Assembly: GCA_947561715.1 (NCBI GenBank)
Contig: OX387197.1
Span: forward strand, 13,389,001-13,453,000
Direction of reading: 5' to 3'
Origin: Ascidia mentula
Taxonomy: Eukaryota; Chordata; Ascidiacea; Phlebobranchia; Ascidiidae
Length of the DNA stretch: 64,000 nt
Shown: positions 13,401 through 24,000 of the stretch, piece after piece
Layout of the letters: each line of letters begins with the position of its first letter
How positions within the stretch are numbered: the stretch's first letter is position 1
Position numbers and translations under genes: made by a program
Notes under the pieces: model-generated
Database searches by the model: none
Told to the model about the DNA's origin: nothing
Seen by the model: the letters and a program-made list of their open reading frames with translations, nothing else

Positions 13401-14483
13401 GTTCTTTTCCTGTTTTTATCTTCTTGTTAATTTTCAAATAAATTTTGGTTTTTGATCTGTCCTGCTTCTTATATTACACCAATATATATTTTTTTTTGAG
13501 GAAATGTACAATTTAGTTCATCCCAACTGCATCTGGTAAATTTTGCTTTGGGTTATGAGGGGCTGTTACTTGGATGATTTTATTAAAGGGTTTATTGACC
13601 ACGCCACATTTGCATCATTGCATCACATATACAAAGTTTTACAAGAGGTTTTGGCAACAGCGGGGACTTGAAATTAACGGTACATGTACTTTAAAACACA
13701 GATGAAACTAAATTTGATTTTCTCTTCAAAATAATGCTAGAAGATTTGCAAAATTTGCTTTAAAGGTTTATCACACAAACACCTCGAAAAATGCAGGTGG
13801 ACTTTCAGGTCCAGGTAAACAACAATAGTTTTTTAATGCCATGTGGTGTATTATTTTCAGAAAAAGAACTGCTATGTCTGTTACTACTGATGAAGCTAAG
13901 TATGAATCTTCTAAACATAGTTCTAGTTCACCAGTCCCTGAAACATTAGCTTTTGTGGAGTATCGAAGGAGTGACAGCATTCTTAATGTAAATGCTCAGT
14001 TGTCACAGAATGTGATACCTAACACGAACATGCTTGATGGTAAGCATATTTACTCAACAGATAAATTTAGAACTGTGCAAAATTTACAATGATGTTTTAC
14101 ATTTTTTAGATATGAGGCCAAAAAGAAATCTAGACATGGAGGAAGTACATTCTTCACATGATGCAAAAGTAGGATATGTTTTATGTGAATAAGTGCTATA
14201 TTTCACATGGAGCTTAACATCAAAAGTCGGTTTTGTTGCTTTACTACATTTTGTTTTACTTTATTGTAATGTCAAAATTGGAATGTATTTTGACCATATT
14301 TAGTTCCCTTTTTTGGATGGAAATTTGAAACAACAACAACGTCAGGAAAAAATTTTGCATGAAATATCAATTTTGAGACAAGGGCTTCTTTTGAAGCAGC
14401 GTGAAGTCGCCAGCTACCCGGTCACTGTGGGCAGAACATTGTCTTCCAATTTAACTGAAAAACACAATGAACCAATTGTTTGA
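1489..14483 (+). CDS. CCDC66: Coiled-coil domain-containing protein 66 ortholog
   Basis: Nineteen exons join in frame to 2670 nt (889 aa): 1489-1499, 1585-2207, 3055-3218, 3273-3312, 5911-6046, 6104-6241, 7796-7864, 9567-9696, 10964-11125, 11926-12083, 12136-12215, 12267-12413, 12483-12558, 12634-12753, 12816-12929, 13170-13253, 13861-14039, 14110-14168, 14304-14483. Recognisable parts are an early VTLTQDQLNSILNLV motif, the CCDC66 signature KQKWLQELNAQIESKK in exon 3, a second such segment WKEELEKQINDKNQ in exon 6, a charged coiled coil across exons 8-10, and a C-terminal ILRQGLLLKQREV block. Family knowledge: CCDC66 is a microtubule-binding protein of centriolar satellites, spindles and cilia. 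The length is close to the human protein (about 950 aa). The four-codon first exon ends at a strong GTAAGT donor; its ATG is the only in-frame start. Several introns carry transposons, noted separately. Exon edges of the weakly conserved exons 11-18 are by eye. Confidence 0.85.
2397..2850. mobile_element. Non-autonomous hAT element (MITE)
   Basis: This 454-bp insertion lies in CCDC66 intron 2. The termini are CATGGGCGTATCCAGG on the left and the inverse complement of CAGGGGCGTATCCAGG on the right. It is flanked by an exact 8-bp direct repeat, GTTCCAAC, at 2389-2396 and 2851-2858. An 8-bp duplication with a CAGGGG-type terminus is the hAT hallmark. It has no transposase frame. A related segment lies on the minus strand at 52855-53045. 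Confidence 0.88.
5025..5620 (+). mobile_element. Composite tRNA-derived SINE insertion
   Basis: The insertion (5040-5605, about 566 bp) lies in CCDC66 intron 4. It is flanked by a 15-bp direct repeat TATACAAAATATAAT at 5025-5039 and 5606-5620, as expected from LINE-type target-primed insertion. Inside, a body segment occurs twice in inverted orientation (about 5040-5152 and 5405-5518). A second segment, starting TGATCAAAATATTAGAGC, occurs twice in direct orientation (about 5165-5256 and 5517-5605). The central copy carries an almost complete tRNA-like head at 5368-5440. The inverted arms of about 110 bp could fold the transcript into a long hairpin. The mosaic may record one SINE recombined with, or inserted into, another. 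Confidence 0.8.
5368..5440 (+). repeat. tRNA-like SINE head with Pol III boxes
   Basis: The 73-nt head folds as a cloverleaf. The acceptor stem is GCTCCTG with CGGGAGC, the D stem GCTC/GAGC and the T arm GTGAG-TTCAAAC-CTCAC. Its anticodon stem TGGGC/GCCCA encloses the 7-nt loop CTGGTTA, a possible GGU (Thr) anticodon. One extra nucleotide sits before the anticodon stem. Box A (TAGCTCAGTTGG) and a box B-like GAGTTCAAACCTC are present. It belongs to the SINE around it, and the body follows without a Pol III T-run, so I treat it as a SINE head rather than a working tRNA gene. Confidence 0.7.
6953..7560. mobile_element. Non-autonomous hAT element, 608 bp
   Basis: It lies in CCDC66 intron 6. The left end TAGGGATGTG and the right end CACATCCCTA are perfect inverted 10-mers. 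It is flanked by an exact 8-bp direct repeat, GAACATAG, at 6945-6952 and 7561-7568. Both subterminal regions carry clusters of short palindromes built from CGAACCCGAATA-like units, plausible transposase-binding repeats. The open frames inside show no transposase motif. The exact target repeats suggest a fairly recent insertion. Confidence 0.9.
8640..8705. repeat. Dispersed repeat segment
   Basis: The segment, including CCTTGAAATATAAAAACTAG, closely matches 48972-49045. It lies in CCDC66 intron 7. It is probably one end of the unclassified repeat described at 48641-49050. Confidence 0.5.
9826..9902 (+). repeat. Degraded tRNA-SINE fragment
   Basis: A diverged copy of the SINE head and adjoining body at 5368-5470. 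It keeps GAGCTCAGTAGTTAG, TTAGTTCAAACTTCACCGGG and TTAGATCTTGCTCCGACTT. It lies in CCDC66 intron 8 and is clearly older than the copy at 5.4 kb. Confidence 0.6.
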
Positions 14484-15088
14484 AGTAGTGATGGTCTGAC
14501 ACATAAATTATTTTTTTATCCTTTGCCCCTGTTTAGTTGTTTATGAAATGTTGTGTTTTTTATTAAGACTGAATACCAGAGAGTAGATTTTTTGATGATG
14601 TTGCCTGGATATTTTTAAAGGTGTCATTATTTAAGTGCATTGCAAAGAATCGTTTTGAGTTATTCTGAATACAATAAAGGTATAAAGCTGTAGCTATAGC
14701 AAAAAAAGATTAATTTACTTGAAGTTAGTGTTGGTCATTGATTTAGTTTCTTGCATCGTAAACAGCAAAACGGCCCGTGGCTATGCATTGTTTGGCCAGC
14801 GGCTATAACGGATATTTTCTTAAATCTTTCAAGTAAGAAGTCTAGACATGACCAATGTTAACGTACAATGCACTTCGCGTTGGTTAATTACTTTTCGGAG
14901 ATAGTCATCAAATTAGAGAAAAAAGTTTAGTATTGCGCAGCGAAAAAGGCTGTCGAGTGAAAGAGTCCAGAAAAAAAACAGGTACCGTGTAGTTTTCAGC
15001 CGACGTCTACTCTTGAAAAAATAGGTTCCGGTCGACGAGTGCAAGCGGCAGCAAATCTGTGATTATCTGAATGTAGACAGAACAGAAA
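14484..15088. other. CCDC66-SLIT intergenic spacer
   Basis: The spacer of about 600 bp holds the CCDC66 3' UTR and the Slit 5' UTR and promoter. I see no further gene and no recognisable core promoter motif. Confidence 0.5.
14673..14678 (+). terminator. Poly(A) signal of CCDC66
   Basis: A canonical AATAAA lies about 190 nt downstream of the CCDC66 stop codon and before the Slit start. It is the first such hexamer after the stop. Confidence 0.6.
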
Positions 15089-18000
15089 ATGAAGTATATT
15101 AACATATGCAAGTGGTTTTGCTTCATTTTGATGTTGAAGTGTACAGTAACATGTGGATGCCCTGTTGGATGCCACTGCAGCAGAAATATTGTATCTTGTC
15201 GAACTTCAGGATTGCATACTGTACCATTCGGTATAGCAAACAACACCGAACGTTTGTACGTAATTTGTTTAATTTCGCGAATTGTTTTATACTTCCCACG
15301 TCTGTAATAGATACTTGCAACATAACAACATAAATCGAGTGACGAGAAATGATTTGGCAGGTTTGACGGAATTACGCAAACTGTGAGTACCTTATTTCTT
15401 ATTAGTTCTGTTCTACTGTCCGCTATATTGCAAAAATTCATAACTGTTTGTTGGTATTAAAAGAAACGAGGTCCTATCTGCCCAAAACTATTTCAGACTT
15501 GCTTGCTCCCTCTTTTTTTCTCGTGGTGTTTACTTACGGTTAGCCATTGGCTTTTGGCAGACGGCTAAGATTTGCGCAGGCTAAATTCCTAAGGCAGTCA
15601 ACCACATCGGTACGTGTTTAGAGGCCCTTTATGACTGCTTCGGTCGATTTCAGTCTGCGGATCATCAACTGTTGTATTCTTTTAGTATATTGTACTATTT
15701 TTGTTATGTGTTTCATTGTTGAAAACTTTTTATTGAGAAAAACACATCTATCTCTATAAACAGAAAAGTAAATTCTCAGTCCAAATTAAAGTTACTACTT
15801 TAATGTAACAGTTCAAATTCCGACAAAACGTTAATGTACTAACTGTGACACCCTCTGCTAACATTCGTTGTTGGTAACAGCAACCGCATGGTTAACGCCG
15901 TAATCGTATTTCAGACGTCACAAAGTGCAATGCACAGAAATGGCAACATATGGCTTATACGTTCAGGTTGGCTCGAAACTTAATTATAATAACTTAGATT
16001 GGTGGAAGCCGTGTTCTCCGTAGGTGATCTTGGTATATCTTGGGTTTATTGTAGCCTAGTATATCAATTGATACAGTCCGTCCATGACATCATTGTTAAA
16101 TAGAGCGAGACGTGTCATTGTATAACGATGGTTGTTCTCTGGAACTCGAGCATTGACCTATTTCCTACTTTAAAATGTTACGCATGGTTTAGTTTGCAGA
16201 CCACATTTTTAGCTTGGTGAGTGTGGGTGAGTTAAAAACATTTAAAGTACATTTAATAGTTAAATGTCTCATGAAAGAGTGTATGCTAAATTGGGCAACA
16301 ATGCCGTCTTTCCAGAAAATGGAACAATTAATTGCCCTTTTATCCTGCAACATAATTTTAAATTTTACGGAATTGCAAATTGTAGCTTTCAATCACTCTC
16401 TGCAAGCAAACGTATTTTTTTCGACTTAGTAAAAAACGACATATAGCATCGGTTCTAGTGATGATACGATTCTACCTTAAAATATTCGTTATCGGCTCCG
16501 ATCCGATATTATTGGACATTCCTACTCCCGTTTTTTTTTGTATTTTTAATGCAGCTACCTCAGTTGTGTAACACAATGCGACATATAAAGGGTTTCTGAT
16601 AAAAATTTGTAACAAGGCTTCGCACTAATTGACCAGCTAAAATTGCATAAAGTATAATTAACAAAAAAATGCGTGAGTTCCGTTTGACAACCAAGGCGTC
16701 TGTATTCAATTTCATTCAAGCGGTGTATTTGACGGCCATGCACTGGTCGCCTCATGACATGCTCGGGGTCACAGGACTCAGGTCGTGCAATCAGGCTACC
16801 GCCTAATGTCACTTATTTAATTGATGTAGGATATGCCCCTCAAGCAGAGGTCGGCAAACTTTAGCAAACAAAGAGCTAGTTACACTGTTTTTGCAATGAG
16901 CTAAAACATGTTTTGAACACCGCAAAACGTTAGTTGGTAAGGGTTTATTTAAACCACACACGAACAAGGGTCACTACATGTTTTCAGTGAACTCGTCGAA
17001 CTATCTAATTGCGTCTATACGGAGCCAGAAAAGAGGGTAAAAGAACTACATGTGGTTCCGCAACCATACTTTCCCGTCCCTGACTCTGTCCTAAAGCAAA
17101 AAAAAACAATTGGTGTTGTGAACTTTTATGCGAATAATAGCTTTTACGTCATAATAACGTAACGGGTTTCTCGTGGATGTATTTTTGCGTTGCGCGAGAT
17201 TAATGCTTTTGGTGCTGAATCAGGGGCGGTTTCCAAATGATTTCGCGGGTCACTTAAAAGCAAACAATCACCCCATTCAAAATGCCGAACTGGATTATTG
17301 AGTTATAGAAGAAGCAAAAACTTTTACAAAGCTGTGTACGTGTTTTCAAAAAACATTCAATGTAACGTTTGGCACTGCCTTTTTGAAAAAGCTTGGAAAT
17401 GACCGGTGTAATTTTTCTTTGAACACGTTTTTTTGTAAAATTTAGCAGCGGAAAGTTGTTGAACTACATCTTTAGGTCGGTTAAACACTGCAAGTCAACA
17501 ACGTTCACTTGTAAGTCTTCAGGCACCTCCTCTAGTTTCACGGAAAAGGGGCAAAAAAATACCAAAAAATAAATGAAATCTGCAGCGAAATTCTTTCCTC
17601 AGCCAAGAAATTAGTTTGGCGTAGTTTATTTTTAAATGTTTTGAACTTGAAGATTCCATACAGTAGAAACAAGGAACAAAATTTTTGTTCTTTATCTGGG
17701 TCTCCCACAGCATTAATTTCATGGCAATGGCGTTGACATGATCAAACATGGAATGTAATATTAGCTGCCCTGTCCTCTGCAAGCGTGAATTTAGTTCGTT
17801 CAAATGTTTTCCTTCCATAGCTACATAGACCTGAGCAGCATTCTTTAGCAGTTTTTCGCGAATTAGCCATAGAGCCTCGGTGTAGTATTGCAGCATTCCA
17901 AAAGTTCGGCCGGCTGCTATGACTAAAACTAAACTAATGTCTGCTTTGCGTGTTCTTGCTGTTGATAACTAATTTTAACTCCGTGAGCAGACTTATTTTA

Positions 18001-21000
18001 TTAATTGAAAGACACGTTGCAATTATCAGTTGGTTTCTATTTAAATTGTCCAAAGTGTTTGGTGAAATTCAAAAAAAGGAATTCGAAGGCGTTTTTATAA
18101 CGAAGTGTCAGAGAAAATGTGTGTTGTCCAGTAGGCTGTGAGCGTTCTTGCATCAGTAACGCTTAACGCCGCCTCCATCCTTTCCGTCTGGCTTGGCGTT
18201 CCATCAGTGTGTATGGTTGGGAAACATGAGTGGTGGTCGGAATTAGGCCAGAAAACATGCGTGTGGTGCTACAATATGTAGTGTCTTCAAATTCTGCTTT
18301 CATGGTCGTTATAAGGTCTTGAAATTGTCTGTGGTCAGACCTTTGGAACGAATGTAGTCCACCGTTTTTGTGACAACAGACATGACATTTTGTATCTTTG
18401 AAGATTTTGTATTAAAATTCTCTTGGTGCATTATGCAATAAAACTACATTAAAGACAAATTCCCTTACTTTACTCGAGTTGTAGCAGGTTTATTAGACCA
18501 AGTTGCCTCCCAACTATTATGGGACACCTTCAGCATCGGTGGTTATTCCTGAAGGATTCCTTAAGACAACTCAATAAGACGCTTAATTGTTGCCATCACA
18601 ACATCCAATATGTCAATTGTCAACGCCTCTAGTTCCTTAAATTGGGACAATGGCGACAATTTCTTCGGCAATGTTAAAGTCGTCATATGCTCCACGAACG
18701 AAGGTTGCTAACTGAGCTGTAGATCTAATGTTGATGCTTTCGTCAAGCGCAACATATGATAATAATTTTCGTACTTTAAAAATCGAATTTTCCACAATAG
18801 AATCGCCGAGCTCTTCAATACCACGAGTTATGAAAGGCCTATTTTGAAAATCTGAAAAACTTGAACGATGCATTTCTTTATCCGAGTATATGGCCAAGTA
18901 ACTCACTTTCACAAAACTGATTCGTGCTGCAAAGAAACTTTTTAAAAAACTGATTGCTGACCCTGAACAACTTCTTGCACCTTGTCGTGCTTAAATTCAT
19001 CATGCTATTTCTCGTAAACTGATGAAGGTTTATTCCGATATAGCTTGATTATATATCATGTCAGACAAATTGGCTTATTTCCGCCATACGTATGAGCGCG
19101 GGTAAATTCGGTTCAAACGGCGTCCTTCCGTCCGGCATTCGCCACCCCTAAATCCAGGGATGTTAAGTTGACAAAAAAAACGCTAGTTGACAAAACTTTG
19201 GACGCGGGTTACTCGGCCGCCCTACGAGGTAGCAGCATGATTTTTTCACACATAAAAGTTCTTACAAACTGAGTCGCAAGTTCGGCTTTTGAATATACAA
19301 TCCTATACCATACTAGTATCGAATGAAATCAAACTTGAATCAATTCGCTCGAGGATGCTATGCGAAATTCAACGATAACTCACGCCAACCCGACCGTCGC
19401 CCGCCGCTCTTTTAAGCCGTCAAGCCATACGCATAAGCGCCATATACTTTCGTCGATAAATGTTCTTACAAACTGAGTCGCAAGTTCTGCTTTTGAATAT
19501 ACAACCCTACACCATACTAGTATCGAATGAAATCAAACTTTAATCAGTTCGCTCGAGGATGCTATGCGAAATTCAACGATAACTCACGGGGTCAAATTAA
19601 TTCCTTTTAGTTTAGACCAGGTTTTCGTTCGGTTTTAGCTGGTTATTATGAAATGCTTTGCCAACCACTGAACAAGGGTAAAGTTTGTTTTTCTTTAGCA
19701 GTCTATTGAGATCTGTATGCAGGTAACGTTTAACGCCTAGCTCAGAACTAAATATTTGTACAATAGTTAAAAAAAAGGGGGGCATAAACACCCGGAGGGC
19801 AATTGTGCAGAGGAGATATGGGCCTTGAATTGTTGCTATTACACCCAAAATAGTGTCCATTACCCCCAGGGGGCAACAAAGCACCTGTCCAGCAACCAAT
19901 TTTTACCAGAATGTGTAGATGAGGGATGGATCTTTCCTAAAACTATAAATGACTGAGCGATTCAGTTTGCTTTATCACCTTTAAAACTCAGAAAATATGT
20001 CAAACCAGTGGGTGATATATTTCACAAAAATGTGAATTCTTATTTTCATTATAAAGCACACCAAAATTTTCATTATGACAAACAGTTCTACAAATTTCAT
20101 GTTTGTTGCAAATTTTTTTTAAACCTATTGCAGTGCAAGGCCATCAATTTGGTAGTACACAACATTTAACAAGCAATTCTCATACACAGAAGTAATTTGC
20201 AAAAGAAGAAATGTATATACGTTATTGTATATGCACAATTACTTACATGTAGAAATACTTACCAGTGTACTATTTAATTGAACATAAATGCAAAATAACA
20301 ATATCTATATTTTCAGACATTTAAATGGAAATAGAATTACATGTATTCAAGATGGTTCTTTTCAATCTTTGGTCAATCTTGAAATATTGCTGCTCAACAA
20401 CAATAATATTTCTTCAATTCCTTCCACAGTATTTGGTCAACAACCAGTTAACTTAAGGATGATGTAACACTTCAATTTTGCTTTTTTGTAATTTTTAAAT
20501 GATTCTTTATCAAAGATTATTTGATAGAAATCTGAACTCAAACCCTCTTAATTGCAATTGCCAACATATCTGGTTGCTGGAATGGATGCAATTACGCCCC
20601 AGTTTGACTGTTTCTTCATCTTGTTTCATTTCTCGAAATGAGGAAAGTTTTGAAACTGTACAGCTGGAATGTGAGGGTAAAAGAAAGTTATTTACAAACC
20701 ATGAATAAGTTACAACCTAACTAACATTATTCTGGACCAATCAATGAATTCAGTGATCATAACTCTTCATTATTTGGTTGAGGTGTGCTGTCGAATTTTT
20801 AAAGTTTAGGTATGATGTCAGTGAAAAAAGGTTGTGAAACACTGGCATTAAACATTTTGTGTTAAATTTCAACTGAATGTTATATATATACATATATATA
20901 TTATATTTTTTATATAACATTCAGTTAAATATATATATATTGCTCCTTTTTACATGTTACACCGACAATAAAGAACCAGTAAATGCTTATCTTCAATATA

Positions 21001-24000
21001 ATACCGGCTGGTTGCAAAGTACATGTTTGTTGTTGGAGGTGTAGATTTATCAGAGTTCAAATGCAACTATATGATGTAGTTGGGGTGTTTTATATGTTCC
21101 CACATAGTGCAAAAATGCTAAGGGGCACATGATAACATTTAAAATTTGGTGTAGAATTGTAACTTAAAATTATTTATAGTCCATATCTATAGTTTTTGTT
21201 GGATGTTAATAGAATAGTTCATTGATTTTATGTAGTTTACTGTTATTAATTTTATTATCTATTATCGAAATCATAATTTCGTTGAAATGCCTCAGCAGCT
21301 ATTTTAAATGTGAACAAATATTCAGCAATTCAAAGTAATTGCCTTACAAACACCTGTATTTTTGTTGTTCCCACAGATGCACCTTTCCGACAACAAACCA
21401 ACTGTGAAACAATGTCATGCCCAAGCAACTGTGTTTGTGGTATGGGGGTAGTTGATTGCAGAAATCGCAACCTAGTGTTGTTGCCAGTCACATATCCCTC
21501 AAACATAACTGAACTGTAAGTTACACTAAACTGTAAAATATTTTTTTAATGTATAGACTGTTTCTAGGCACCTAGAACAAAATTTGATTCAAACAATTCC
21601 CACAATGGCATTCTCACATTACCGGAACTTAAGAAGGATGTATGTTTATTTTTTTGTCCAAGTGTTTATGATTTAAATAAAGGTATTCTAAAAGGTGCAA
21701 AAGAAGGATTTTGTATCTAATAAAACTGAAAAGCAAAAAAATATACTAGATTAAAATGTTATTATCAGGTTTTTGAACCATGCTTATTCCAATTTTATGG
21801 TTGTATAACATTCCTTATTGCTAACCTTTTTTTAGTGATTTGAGCAACAATGCAATAGAGGAAATTCAACCAGATGCATTTAAAGGTCTTTATTATTTGA
21901 CTTCCTTGTAAGTGGTTGTGTATGCTAAAATAGTAATACAACAAAATATCAAGACAGATTTTGTTTTATTCATAGAGTATTGTATGGAAATGAAATTACA
22001 ACTTTTCCACCGGATGTATTTAAAGGATTAAAAAATCTTCAAATGCTGTATGTATGAACATAAATTTGGGATAGAAATATTGGTGCAAATAGCAAAGTGG
22101 TATATATATTTTTGGTAACATGTAAATCTTAAACAGTTTGCTAATTTTTGTATTCCATTTTTTAGAATTTGTTGTAGATAAAAGTAGTAGATAAAAAAAC
22201 TTGTATTTTTTGTTTTCTTCAGGCTGCTTAACGCAAACAAGATTAGGTGTCTTCGCCATGATGTTTTTTCTGGGTTAACAGCTCTTAACCTTTTGTGAGT
22301 ATTGATCTGTAATTTGTTAGAAGCCAAGTCAAAGTCTGGATTTCTGACATCTAGCATAACTTATGTAATGTGTCACACAAAAGGTTCTTTAAATGCTGGC
22401 TAGCATGATGTTAATATCAAAGCAAGTGCATCCTGATGTCGGCCTTTTTTTTGTAACAGCCCTCCCAACAGTTTCCTTTTCAAAATTTCGTGTATTAATG
22501 TATATTAGTTGCATCAGTAATGTTTGATAACATGATGTTTGTGCTTTTTTGCTGTTGGTTTTAAAATCAAAAAGACTTTCTTTTGAAGGCTTTAGTGTTC
22601 TGCAGTATTTTTAGAAAAAAAAACTTTTGGTGTTGCTACAACAATATTTTTTATGTCCATCCAATTTTCAAACAATTTATATATATATTACAGGTCTCTT
22701 TATGATAATAGTTTACAACATCTTGTGAGAGGGACTTTTGAATCACTTCAGTCTATTGAAACCCTGTAAGTAAATTTAAACTAATATTAACTGCTCCTTG
22801 TGACTTGTGACTTTTGAAGACATTTGGCACAAAATCCTTTTATATGTGATTGCAAACTGCGATGGTTGACAAAATATTTAAAGAAAAATCCAGTTGAAAC
22901 ATCTGGAGCCAAATGTGCTGGGCCATCAAAGCTAACCAATAAAAAGATTGCCCTGATCAAAGGAAGAAGATTTCGATGCCATTGTGAGTGTTATGTACAG
23001 ATGATTATTAAAAAAAAAATTTTAGTCAACTGGTTTTATTTTTGCGGATAAATGAGAAAATGTTTTCTAGTAGTGATTGAGCTTGCCAAAGTACCGATAC
23101 GTGTAACAATGTTTTTTGTGGATAAACTTTGCAGTGGAAATCAATTACAACTTGTAACAATTCCACCTAAAGCTGAAGATGGCAATTTATCAGTTAAGGG
23201 GTGCAAAATCAATACTTGAATGGTATACTTTGCCGTGTGCTGCAAAGTGGATTATTGTGTAGTTTTGGAGCTAATACATATTGTCGTTGTGCAAGAGAAA
23301 CCCGAATGTTTTTAGTAGTGTTAAACCCTGATGTAGACAATATAGGGACCTGTCATGCCAACAAACCAGCCCCCTAGTTGCGCCACTGTTTACAATTTTT
23401 GACTATGATACATCTGTATCACTTATATGTTTTTACTGATATATTTTTTTTGTTCAAGAAGTAAATGTTGCAGTGATTTGTACAAAAAATTCATCACATA
23501 AACATTACCAATTCACATTTCTGCTAGAATCTCAAAGCCTATTTTTCCAGAAATACAAACTGCTCATTATTTTTATTTTTGCTAAAACGTGTGGCCACCA
23601 TGCTGGCATTAATGTAGGAAAATAAAACCAAAGCTTTTCTACTCCAGATTGTTAATGATATTGCAGTAAAAACTTGCCACATTGGGGCAACACCATAATG
23701 TAACAAAGCCACAATAAAACATAAAACAAGCTAAATGGAAAAATGATGATGAAGAAAAGCAAATATAATTTCAAACACAATATTGAGATCTTCTTTTTTT
23801 TCAACAGCATGTAAACTATCATATTGTCTGGCAAAATGCTATATTATATTATTTCAAGATCATTTCTTTGCAATCCAGCTATTCTCCATATTAAATTTTT
23901 ATTATGTAGAAGGCGTCATTCTTGTATTTAAACAGTATTTTGTTCATGTTTGCAGCTGCCAGTAGAAAAGTGTTGGAAAATGCTGAATGCTTACCTGATG

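Larger units (their letters stand above)
15383..20316. other. Slit intron 2, transposon-filled
   Basis: This 4.9-kb intron separates the first LRR exon from the exon equivalent to LRR5-6. I looked for 72-nt LRR exons in phase 2 and found none. It contains a decayed hAT transposase (16845-19150) and a 127-bp direct duplication (19258-19588). The rest is unrecognised AT-rich sequence. Confidence 0.6.

Noticed and set aside
16189-16446. Overlapping open frames on both strands in Slit intron 2, considered as missing LRR exons.
   Set aside because: No leucine-rich consensus (LxxLxLxxN), wrong length and phase.
19612-19899. Minus-strand 95-codon frame with hydrophobic stretch.
   Set aside because: No recognised domain; lies in repeat-rich intron sequence with poly-purine runs.
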